Shown here one piece after another: positions 1 through 6,784 of a DNA stretch of 10,056 nt (positions are counted from its first letter, which is position 1; every line of letters begins with the position of its first letter). The stretch lies in contig JAKIUH010000135.1 of assembly GCA_021647685.1 (NCBI GenBank), positions 1 through 10,056 on the forward strand. The letters run 5' to 3'. Source of the stretch: Bacteroidales bacterium (lineage in GTDB: Bacteria > Bacteroidota > Bacteroidia > Bacteroidales > NBLH01). The notes beneath the pieces are model-generated. The model worked only from the letters and a program-made list of their open reading frames with translations. It did no database searches and was not told where the DNA came from. The translations under genes and the position numbers were made by a program.

Positions 1-107
1 TTTATGATTTGTGTGAAAAATATCAAAAGGCTATTGGTATGGCAGATGATATCCGACAAATTTTTAATCAAGGTAAGAAGTCTGAAAATAAAACTTTAAT
101 TTTTTAA
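1..107 (+). CDS. 3' end of an unidentified gene (partial)
   Basis: The frame starting at base 3 is open to a TAA at 105-107 and reads as 34 residues containing KAIGMADDIRQIF. This looks like the amphipathic C-terminal helix of a normal soluble protein followed by a short polar tail. Frame 2 stops immediately. Frame 1 is also open for about 32 codons, but its composition is less protein-like. The stop lies 10 bases before the next start on the same strand, so the two genes are probably co-transcribed. Too little is present to name a family. Confidence 0.5.
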   Translation, partial: YDLCEKYQKAIGMADDIRQIFNQGKKSENKTLIF

Positions 108-117
108 ATTTAAACTT

Positions 118-1095
118 ATGGAAAGTAAATTATATACAGTTCAAGAAACAATTCAGCTAATTAAGTCCGGTAAACTTTTATCTTTAGCAGCTGATGAGGA
201 AATTCTCTCGCAATTACCAGCAGGTAATTGGATTGCAGGAACCTCTCCGTACTTTATGGATACAGAAAAAGGGATTTTTAGTAAAACTCATATTTTTGTT
301 AACGAATTATCAACATTTGGTAATGAATATTCTATAAAAGTTTATGATGAAAATAACATTTATGATATTACTAAAAACTCTTATGCTAATGGATATACGC
401 TTATTATAATTCCTCCATTTAAAGAGATACATAAAAAATACGCATTAGAAGCAGATAATCTTGTTGGTTTGTATAAAAATCCTATTATAGGTTGGGTCTC
501 CGGCAATGACTTATCTGAAAACGTGCAGCCCAAAACATTTAACGGTAATAAATTAGAAGTGTACTCTGATAAAGCAGTTGCCATTCATGTTAAATTACCC
601 GATGATAAATTTGCAGAGATACAGATAGTTAATATATTTGAACGTGACGAAAATAGTGATGAAATTCAATTTCTTAATGATGGATTTGAGTGTGAATATT
701 GTATTATTAATGGAGAGAAAACTCTTTTGTCAGCTTATCTGAAAAAGAACAATATTGATGTAAAAAGTCCTCTTATTGCAGATTATTCAGGAGCAATGAT
801 AAATGTAAGTATAAAAAATGTAGAGGATGAAAAAGTAAGATTTTATGCTCCTGTCTTTAATGATCGAATCTATAAATTTGCTAAGAAAATTGATAATTAC
901 ATTTATGAGTTTGAAAAAAATATTCCTAAATTGGAAGTTCAGTCTGAGTTTTCTTGTAATTGCATACTTAATTATTTATATGGTGATTTAGAAAATAAAA
1001 AAATAAAGAGTACCACAGGACCTATAACTTTTGGCGAAATTGCTTATAAATTATTAAATCAAACATTGATTCATCTTATTATATCTGATAAATAG
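118..1095 (+). CDS. DUF6976-like protein with FIST-like C-terminal end, function unknown
   Basis: This is a 325-residue protein with no signal peptide or membrane segment, so it is presumably cytoplasmic. From memory it resembles the uncharacterised DUF6976 family. The N-terminal signature is ETIQLIKSGKLLSLAADE followed by LPAGNWIAGTSPYFM (residues 33-47). The C-terminal end has a Cys-Asn-Cys (280-282) and then GPITFGEIAY (301-310). A conserved Cys, a Gly-rich turn and a GEI motif near the end recall the FIST_C sensory domain, so a small-ligand or signalling role is possible; that link is my inference. The ATG at 118 fits the family N terminus and lies 10 bases after the preceding stop, which suggests an operon with the truncated upstream gene. 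A strong hairpin lies 60 bases downstream. Family identification is moderate; function is unknown. Confidence 0.8.
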   Translation: MESKLYTVQETIQLIKSGKLLSLAADEEILSQLPAGNWIAGTSPYFMDTEKGIFSKTHIFVNELSTFGNEYSIKVYDENNIYDITKNSYANGYTLIIIPPFKEIHKKYALEADNLVGLYKNPIIGWVSGNDLSENVQPKTFNGNKLEVYSDKAVAIHVKLPDDKFAEIQIVNIFERDENSDEIQFLNDGFECEYCIINGEKTLLSAYLKKNNIDVKSPLIADYSGAMINVSIKNVEDEKVRFYAPVFNDRIYKFAKKIDNYIYEFEKNIPKLEVQSEFSCNCILNYLYGDLENKKIKSTTGPITFGEIAYKLLNQTLIHLIISDK

Positions 1096-1155
1096 TATAT
1101 AATAAAGCTAGTTTTACCTATGCTTATATTGATAAATCTTTATTTTTCTATTATT

Positions 1156-1200
1156 GCGATGCATCTACCGATTATATAATTTGGTACTTGCATCGCTTTT
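1156..1200 (+). terminator. Hairpin terminator after the DUF6976-like gene
   Basis: GCGATGCA at 1156-1163 pairs perfectly with TGCATCGC at 1189-1196. Inside it, TACC (1166-1169) can pair with GGTA (1183-1186). The right arm is followed directly by TTTT. It lies 60 bases after the stop of the upstream gene. The left flank is also T/A-rich, so it could stop transcription from either side. Confidence 0.65.
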
Positions 1201-1757
1201 ATATCAAATTTTTGCTGTTGTATCATAAGTTTGTTTTTTAATTATTTTAATAGTTTCATAGAACATATACTAAAATAAAGGCTTTCATTTACTTAATCTT
1301 TTTAAATGATCATGTCTCTGTGTCTGTAGCAGGCATAAAGTTTTTTTCTGGTACTTCGTTGCAAACCCTTTGCAGTGTTAGTATACAGCGGTAGGGCTCG
1401 GCGCCTCGTCTTAGAAAAAGAAAAAACGCATGAATTTTTCTCATGCAGAGCATAATTATGCAGGTTAATTTGGCTATTCTTGTCCTATACTAAAATCGGT
1501 GTACATACCGTTAATAATTGAATATTTCTCGCATTTTCCTTATGAACCAAATAGCGGTTATATGTGAAAATATTTTTTTATTCCTTATTAGACTAAACTA
1601 CCATTTTATTCGTTTTAAGCTAATACATCAAACTTGTTTTTTTTGTTTCCGAAGAGCTGCAAAAAATGTTAAAATTTTATAAAAAAACATTCTGTGAGTA
1701 ATTCATTTAATATAATGTTGTATTTTCGTTGAATAATAATCTTAAAACAAATTTAAT
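1201..1757. other. Gene-poor intergenic stretch with three small hairpins
   Basis: I see no convincing reading frame in this stretch on either strand. Bases 1310-1420 are visibly richer in G and C than their surroundings. Three compact stem-loops follow one another: TGCAAA/TTTGCA around CCC (1360-1374), GCATGA/TCATGC around a 7-base loop (1428-1446), and the perfect palindrome GCATAATTATGC (1450-1461). The last 150 bases return to AT-rich promoter-like sequence before the lipoprotein gene. There, TATTTTCG at 1721-1728 is one mismatch from the Bacteroidota -7 box TAnnTTTG, but it has no good TTG partner upstream. The stretch may be a degraded mobile element or a structured RNA locus; neither can be shown from this window. 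Confidence 0.4.
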
Positions 1758-1799
1758 ATGAAAACAAGAAACATTTTACCTGTTACAATTTCAAAAATT

Positions 1800-2393
1800 A
1801 TGAATAAAGTACTTATTCTTTTTATTGCTTTATTTTTAATAAGTGTTTCATCGTGTAAATCTAAAAAACCGGCTGTAAGCATTGATGATGAAGAAGTTGT
1901 TGAAGATGTAAACACAGACTTGATTGAAGCAAAAGCAAGTTTGCAAAAGATTTTTGATAATCCGGATATGAGCATCGAAGAAAAAGAAAAAATCCTGAAC
2001 GATGTAAAAGCCAAAAATCTTGATGATGATGAATTAAATACCTTGATTGCTAAGGCTGAAAATCTAATTGCAAAAGAAAAAGAAGAAATTAAGCGTAAAT
2101 CTACACCGGAATATAAATTGGAAGATTATTTTTCAAAAATTGCTAATGCAGGCAGCGAAGACCAAGCCAATAGGTATATTGATGAGGCATTAAAGATGTT
2201 TAGTTCAAATACGGCTAATGTTTTAATAATTATTGCCGAAGAAGGACATATTAAAGATTATGACAAACCTACAAACATTTCTAAATACTTGAATTATTTA
2301 AAAGATACAAAAAATAATACAAACAAAATTGATGAAATTAAGTGGGGCGCAAATAAAAAAATTAAAACTTTAATCTTACGAAAAATAAAATAA
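1800..2393 (+). CDS. Small lipoprotein with helical region and module related to its neighbours
   Basis: I recognise no named family. The preferred start at 1800 gives 197 residues beginning MNKVLILFIALFLISVSSC, a classic lipoprotein signal peptide with the lipidated Cys at residue 19 and KSKK after it. An in-frame ATG at 1758 would add 14 residues and an unusually long n-region, so I consider it less likely. An acidic linker (DDEEVVED) and a Glu/Lys-rich, strongly helical segment (about residues 40-100) follow. The C-terminal half contains DQANRYIDEALKMF and a KPTNISKYLNYL segment, matching in order ANRVIERALELF and PVREYLERL of the next protein. This protein ends where the beta half of the neighbour continues, so it looks like a shortened form of the same module. 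The next gene starts 17 bases later, so they are almost certainly co-transcribed. It is likely anchored in the outer or inner membrane facing the periplasm. No enzymatic motif is visible. Confidence 0.75.
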   Translation: MNKVLILFIALFLISVSSCKSKKPAVSIDDEEVVEDVNTDLIEAKASLQKIFDNPDMSIEEKEKILNDVKAKNLDDDELNTLIAKAENLIAKEKEEIKRKSTPEYKLEDYFSKIANAGSEDQANRYIDEALKMFSSNTANVLIIIAEEGHIKDYDKPTNISKYLNYLKDTKNNTNKIDEIKWGANKKIKTLILRKIK

Positions 2394-2410
2394 ATTTTAA
2401 ATAATTTAGA

Positions 2411-2980
2411 ATGAACACATTAACAATAATTTTAATCTTGTTCGTATTTTTTGCGGGCAGTAATTTATATGCTCAGGACTTAAGCCCTGAACGAAAAGCC
2501 GCAGTGGACAGTTTAGCCCTTGAAAAAGTACGTGATTTAAGCAAATACATCAGTATTATCGGTGATAAATCCACCCCTTGGTCAGAAGCTAATCGTGTAA
2601 TTGAACGTGCTTTAGAACTTTTCATGGAAGGCAGTGAAATGGGCGTTTCATCGCTTTACAGGAAAAAAGTTACTTATTATCCCGTGCGTGAATATCTGGA
2701 ACGCTTGATGCGTTTAAATTACCAAACAGTAAACATTACATGGTATAATATACAGTACGTTAGCGATTTGGTAAAGCAGCCCGATGGACGGTATGTGGGG
2801 GTGATAACCATTTATCAACGTTTTGAAGGTGTTACCAAAGAAGGATTAAAATATGTGGATACTACCAAAAAAGATATTACCGTTTATGTTGAACGAAAAC
2901 AAACCCAGATAGATGGTATTCCCGTTGGTTTCTGGGATGTCTTGTTAGGAGATATTCGTGTAAAAGAAACCACAAAATAA
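2411..2980 (+). CDS. Exported 189-residue protein, NTF2-like module, function unknown
   Basis: The N terminus MNTLTIILILFVFFAGSNLYAQ is a signal peptide, probably cleaved between Ala21 and Gln22, which places the protein in the periplasm or outside the cell. There is no lipobox Cys. After a short charged segment come a helix with GDKSTPWSEANRVIERALEL (51-70), a second helix around VREYLERLMRL (92-102), and then strand-rich sequence to the end (VNITWYNIQYV, GVITIYQRF, KKDITVYVE). Helices followed by a curved sheet are the order of an NTF2-like fold; that is a fold guess, not a family match. The same order recurs in residues of about 30-180 of the leucine-rich-repeat protein encoded at 4030. 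The gene follows the lipoprotein gene by 17 bases. A 168-bp inverted-repeat element sits just downstream. No catalytic motif is evident, and a binding or scaffolding role is more plausible than an enzyme. Confidence 0.75.
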   Translation: MNTLTIILILFVFFAGSNLYAQDLSPERKAAVDSLALEKVRDLSKYISIIGDKSTPWSEANRVIERALELFMEGSEMGVSSLYRKKVTYYPVREYLERLMRLNYQTVNITWYNIQYVSDLVKQPDGRYVGVITIYQRFEGVTKEGLKYVDTTKKDITVYVERKQTQIDGIPVGFWDVLLGDIRVKETTK

Positions 2981-2996
2981 ATTCAGTTAATTGTTA

Positions 2997-3164
2997 ATTA
3001 GTGTGTGTCTATAAAGTCAAGCGTTTTTTATCAATAGCCCCGAAGTGGGCGACAAGCAATAGCCCTGTGTAAAGCACAGGGCTGTAAGTCAGAGTGTTAT
3101 AAAAGCCATGAATGGGCGTAAGCAGAAATATTGTAACTTATAGACTTTATGGACAGACACTAAT
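2997..3164. mobile_element. 168-bp MITE-like element with 22-base terminal inverted repeats
   Basis: The ends 2997-3018 and 3143-3164 are inverted repeats matching at 20 of 22 positions (outer ATTAGTGT, inner ATAAAGTC). Inside are a perfect 9-bp hairpin AGCCCTGTG/CACAGGGCT with loop TAAAG (3061-3083), a smaller GCCC/GGGC hairpin (3037-3050), and the 9-mer CAATAGCCC twice (3032-3040, 3057-3065). The element has no reading frame and is much richer in G and C than its flanks. These are the marks of a non-autonomous inverted-repeat element. No clear target-site duplication can be fixed, because TAAT at both edges (2995-2998, 3161-3164) overlaps the repeats. It separates two gene pairs on the same strand. 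The hairpins lack a T-run, so they need not stop transcription. Confidence 0.65.
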
Positions 3165-3179
3165 AATAGATAAATATTT

Positions 3180-4004
3180 ATGAGACAAGTTATTTTTTTT
3201 ATTTTTCTTTGGTCGATAAATTTTCCAGTATTGTCACAAAAGTATGTTCAGGACGAAGATATTTCTACATTATATGCTTCAACAAAGCAAATTAATCAGT
3301 TTATCAGACGGTTTAACGGCGAAGAAGATTTACGCGGAAAAAGACTTTATCCGAAGGATAAAAAATACAGGAATGTCAGTTTGAGAAAAAGATATTTGAA
3401 AAATTTGTTTGATGATGAAAATTATAGTATTCCTGCTAATTTAAAAACTGAATTTATTAACGATATTACCAAAACATCGCAACCTTTGTACTATGATTTT
3501 TATGGTGATAGATGGTTTGCAGAGTTAAATACCAAATTTTTGTATAATGGTAGGGAGGAGAATGTAATTTTATACATGAAAATTGAAAAAGAAACCGGCG
3601 GATACAAATGGTCTTTAATCAATATGTATTGGTACGGATACGATAAACTATTTTACCAAAAACCTGAGCCCGAGATTAAATTTATTCACCCCATGAGCCA
3701 CGAACTGGATTTTATGAATTTACATAAAATTTTTGACCGTTATCCTGATAAAATTGAATATTACACCGATAAAAATTTTAAACCGGATTATTTAACTTTG
3801 TTTCTGGTAGATTTAAAACAAGGGAAATTTAAGTTTCAAACAGTTACCAATCTAAAATTTCATGTTTTTCAAGTTAAAAACTGGTATTTCGAAATTCAAA
3901 ACTTTAATCGTAAAGGAGATAATTCAGGATGGCTTATCTCTAATTTGATGAAAGTTCCCGAAAAAGATAAAAATTCATTAATTCAATTAATAAAGCACGA
4001 TTAA
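3180..4004 (+). CDS. Exported 274-residue protein with apparent internal duplication, function unknown
   Basis: The signal peptide MRQVIFFIFLWSINFPVLS is probably cleaved before Gln20. I recognise no named family. The mature protein seems to consist of two similar halves. The first runs from about 33 to 151 and includes INQFIRRFNGEED, LFDDEN, FINDI and a strand-rich tail ending GYKWSLINMYW. The second runs from about 170 to 258, includes HPMSHELDFMNLHKIFD and ends GWLISNLMKV. Each half has helices around a LFD or IFD motif and closes with a Gly-aromatic-Ser strand, suggesting tandem NTF2-like domains (inference). It is rich in Tyr, Phe and Trp and in Lys/Asp pairs. The invariant-looking HPMSHELDF stretch has His and Glu but is not a known metal motif. 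The gene begins 15 bases after the inverted-repeat element and ends 25 bases before the leucine-rich-repeat gene, so the two are probably co-transcribed. Confidence 0.75.
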   Translation: MRQVIFFIFLWSINFPVLSQKYVQDEDISTLYASTKQINQFIRRFNGEEDLRGKRLYPKDKKYRNVSLRKRYLKNLFDDENYSIPANLKTEFINDITKTSQPLYYDFYGDRWFAELNTKFLYNGREENVILYMKIEKETGGYKWSLINMYWYGYDKLFYQKPEPEIKFIHPMSHELDFMNLHKIFDRYPDKIEYYTDKNFKPDYLTLFLVDLKQGKFKFQTVTNLKFHVFQVKNWYFEIQNFNRKGDNSGWLISNLMKVPEKDKNSLIQLIKHD

Positions 4005-4029
4005 TCTACTAACTATTAAACCAACTTCC

Positions 4030-6501
4030 ATGAAAAAACAGCTACTATTAACCGCTATTTTGTTGCTTTCGGTCTTTTCATTTGCGCAAAACGGACAAGA
4101 TACAACCGACCAATACAGTAGGCAAGCAGAACAAATTGTTCGGTTTTATCAAGGAACTTTAAATGCTCTTGGCAGCAAATATACCCCTGTCAAAGAAAAG
4201 CAAATTATGATTAATCAAAGTTTTGATAAGATTTTTTTAGACGATAAAGTGCAAATTGAAGATGATTTGGATGAAAATCGCGAAACCGTAACTTACAAAA
4301 ATGTTCAAGCTTATTTGCAAGATGTTGATTTCTTTTTTAAAAATGTTCGTTTTAATTTTGAAATTAAAAAGGTAGAACGTTTGACTAATTCTGAGAATAT
4401 ACCTTTTTATAAAGTAATTACGGTTTGCAATATAAAAGGGACTACCATAAAAGGAGAAAAAATTGATGTTTTTAAAGACCGGTATTTTGAAATTAACTTA
4501 AATGAAGACGAACAAACCCTTAAAATAGCCAGTATTTATACTACTAAATTAAATGTTGAAGCCGACCTTGAAGCTTGGTGGAAAGCACTCTCGCCCGAAT
4601 GGAAAAAAGCATTAACAGGTGAAAAGCAAGCACGCGATTTAATGTTTGTGCAAATAAAAGGCTTGTTAAAAGCTACAAAACTCGATATTAGTGGTCGTTC
4701 AATTGAAGATATTAGCCCTTTAAGCAAATTTTCCGCATTAAAAAAACTAAACATCAGCCATACTAATGTTGTCGATTTATATCCCTTGCGCAATTTGAAT
4801 AAAATGGAAGAATTGGATTTAAGTGCAACAAAAGTAAAAAATATTAATGCACTGCAATATATGAGCAGTCTTAGCAGATTGATTATTGACAGTACTTTGC
4901 TTGAAGATATTTCTGTGCTGGAAAATATGGATAGCCTGAAAACGCTTTCGATGCAATATACAAAAGTGGATAGCCTTGCACCACTTGAATACTTAGAAAA
5001 TATCGAAACACTAAAACTTTCAGGTATGCCAATTACCAACTTGAAAACTTTTGCCGGATATACAAAAGTTAAGGTTTTCGTTTTTGACAATACAAAAGTT
5101 CATTCCTTGTCGGGAATTGAAAAAATGAAACTTTTAGAGCGTATCAGCTTTTCAAATACTGCCGTTACAGATATTAGCCTGCTGAAAAACTTTAAAAATT
5201 TGAAAATTATTCATTTTGATAACACCAAAGTTTCAAGTCTTGAAAGTTTAGAAACTTTAAATCCAAGTACTGTTTATTGTGATAATACAGGTATTACCAA
5301 AAGAATGGCAGATGCCTATATGCAAGAGCATAAAAATACCTTAGTGGTGTATAATTCAGCTGTTTGGATGAATTGGTGGAAAGCGCTGTCCCCCGAGTGG
5401 AAAAAAGTATTTGCCCAAATTATGAAAACCGATACGCCCGATAAAATTGCATTGCATAAATTAGGACTAATAAAAGAATTAGATATTTCAGGAAATGAAG
5501 ACATCGCTGACCTTACACCGCTTAGTAATTTAATTCATCTGGAAAAAATAGATATTTCCAACACAAAAGTTACGAACTTAAGTATCTTGTCCAAACTTAT
5601 TGAACTAAAAGAAATTAAATGCAAACAAACAGGTATAACGGACTTAACGCCAATTGGTAATTTGTCAAATTTAGAGTTCTTAGACATTAGCTCTACAAGT
5701 ATCAATCAACTGCCTTTAATGGGCTGCAATAAGTTGGAAACCCTTTATGCTGATAATACAGATATAAACGGACTTCTGACCATTGCAAACCTGAAAAACT
5801 TAAAATTGATTTATGCCGATAACACCAAATTGAACAAAATGGCGGTAAGCCTGTTTAAAGTACGTAAACCTGATGCAGTAGTTGTTTATCAAACCGAAGA
5901 ATTGAAAAAATGGTGGAATTTATTGGACGATAATTGGAAAAATATATTTAAAGAAAAAATTCCGTTTGATAAAAAGCCCGAACGTTTACAGCTTGCCCAA
6001 ATGAGTTACATTACCGAATTGGATTTGAAGAATAATTCAGGGATAACAGCTTTAAAACCGCTGGAAATGCTTACTCAACTCGAAGTATTGAAATTTACCG
6101 ATACAGATGTTATGGATTTGACGGCGCTAAGAAATTTAACAAACCTGACAAAATTAAAATGTGCCAATAATCCAATCCGCAGTCTCGAACCGGTAAAAAA
6201 GCTCACAAAATTAGAATTTTTAGATTGTTCAAATACGCAAGTTGATGATTTAACGGCCATTTCGGGGCTAAAAGAATTAAAAATTTTAAAAATTACCGGC
6301 ACAAAAGTAAAAAACCTAAATGCCTTGGAAAATATGCATAATTTAGTTCATTTAGAATTTTCAAGTACACCGGTAAGATGGTTAAAACCCATTTGGAATT
6401 TGGAACGCTTGCAAACTCTTAAGTGTTATAATACAAAAATCATGAAACCTTTTATGGATAAATATAAAAAAGCACATCCAAATGTAAATGTAATTTTCTA
6501 A
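4030..6501 (+). CDS. Exported leucine-rich-repeat protein with three repeat blocks
   Basis: This 823-residue protein starts with signal peptide MKKQLLLTAILLLSVFSFA, probably cleaved before Gln20. Residues of about 30-180 form a helix-plus-sheet module like the protein encoded at 2411. Three leucine-rich-repeat blocks follow. Each opens with a tryptophan linker: WWKALSPEWKK at 183, the same 11 residues again at 449, and the diverged WWNLLDDNWKN at 628. Each closes with a capping segment ending in LVVY, VVVY or VNVIF. The blocks hold about nine, five and six regular repeats, mostly exactly 22 residues, with consensus L..L..L.[IL]S.T.V.DL..L, as in internalin or SDS22-type repeats. Such arrays bind proteins or sometimes glycans. 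There is no LPXTG motif, no recognisable type IX secretion C-terminal domain and no transmembrane anchor, so the protein may be periplasmic, secreted, or held by a partner such as the lipoprotein. It follows the 3180 gene by 25 bases. Confidence 0.9.
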   Translation: MKKQLLLTAILLLSVFSFAQNGQDTTDQYSRQAEQIVRFYQGTLNALGSKYTPVKEKQIMINQSFDKIFLDDKVQIEDDLDENRETVTYKNVQAYLQDVDFFFKNVRFNFEIKKVERLTNSENIPFYKVITVCNIKGTTIKGEKIDVFKDRYFEINLNEDEQTLKIASIYTTKLNVEADLEAWWKALSPEWKKALTGEKQARDLMFVQIKGLLKATKLDISGRSIEDISPLSKFSALKKLNISHTNVVDLYPLRNLNKMEELDLSATKVKNINALQYMSSLSRLIIDSTLLEDISVLENMDSLKTLSMQYTKVDSLAPLEYLENIETLKLSGMPITNLKTFAGYTKVKVFVFDNTKVHSLSGIEKMKLLERISFSNTAVTDISLLKNFKNLKIIHFDNTKVSSLESLETLNPSTVYCDNTGITKRMADAYMQEHKNTLVVYNSAVWMNWWKALSPEWKKVFAQIMKTDTPDKIALHKLGLIKELDISGNEDIADLTPLSNLIHLEKIDISNTKVTNLSILSKLIELKEIKCKQTGITDLTPIGNLSNLEFLDISSTSINQLPLMGCNKLETLYADNTDINGLLTIANLKNLKLIYADNTKLNKMAVSLFKVRKPDAVVVYQTEELKKWWNLLDDNWKNIFKEKIPFDKKPERLQLAQMSYITELDLKNNSGITALKPLEMLTQLEVLKFTDTDVMDLTALRNLTNLTKLKCANNPIRSLEPVKKLTKLEFLDCSNTQVDDLTAISGLKELKILKITGTKVKNLNALENMHNLVHLEFSSTPVRWLKPIWNLERLQTLKCYNTKIMKPFMDKYKKAHPNVNVIF

Positions 6502-6518
6502 AAGACAATTGGTTTTAT

Positions 6519-6726
6519 AGTAGAATATAGTTGCGGGATTTAAGGTTTACCTTAAATCCGCAGCTATGTTCGTAGCGAAAAGTCAAAGTGTGTATCAGTA
6601 TTGGTGTAGCGCAGAAAAAAGCAACGCAGGCGTAGCATTAGTTACGGTGAGTAGGTTTTTTCGAGCATTCCCAATAATGGTACGCAATTTGGCTTTGCAG
6701 TAGAATATAGTTGCGAGATTTAAGGT
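6519..6726. repeat. Repeat cluster: 28-base direct repeat plus an inverted copy
   Basis: The 28 bases at 6519-6546 recur at 6699-6726 with one difference (G or A in TTGCGNGATTTAAGG), exactly 180 bases apart. Immediately after the first copy, 6549-6567 is its inverted partner. Bases 6527-6546 and 6549-6567 therefore form a stem of about 19 pairs with one bulged G, one G-T pair and a minimal loop. The sequence between the direct copies is GC-richer than the surroundings, has no reading frame, and contains three near GTAGCG/GCGTAGC words. It resembles a REP or MITE-type intergenic repeat. The hairpin starts 25 bases after the stop of the leucine-rich-repeat gene but has no T-run. Confidence 0.65.
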
Positions 6727-6734
6727 AAAATAAA

Positions 6735-6771
6735 AAAGCCGATGAAATCATTCCTATCGGCTTTGTTTTTT
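6735..6771. terminator. Bidirectional hairpin terminator between convergent genes
   Basis: AAAGCCGAT (6735-6743) pairs perfectly with ATCGGCTTT (6756-6764) around a 12-base loop. On the plus strand it is followed by G and seven T; on the minus strand by a T-rich tract. It lies 20 bases beyond the stop of the minus-strand YegP-like gene and also closes the plus-strand leucine-rich-repeat unit, so it can serve both convergent transcripts. Confidence 0.85.
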
Positions 6772-6784
6772 TGAAGAAAACGAT

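Noticed and set aside
1758..1799. Upstream in-frame start of the lipoprotein gene
   Set aside because: It would put 14 extra residues before a lipoprotein signal that is already complete from 1800. It cannot be fully excluded.
4536..5090. 184-residue open frame on the minus strand
   Set aside because: It lies fully inside the leucine-rich-repeat gene, opposite its periodic Leu/Lys-rich codons, and has no recognisable domain; it is a shadow frame.
6519..6726. CRISPR array
   Set aside because: There are only two direct copies, 152 bases apart, plus an inverted copy; there is no regular spacer pattern and no cas gene.
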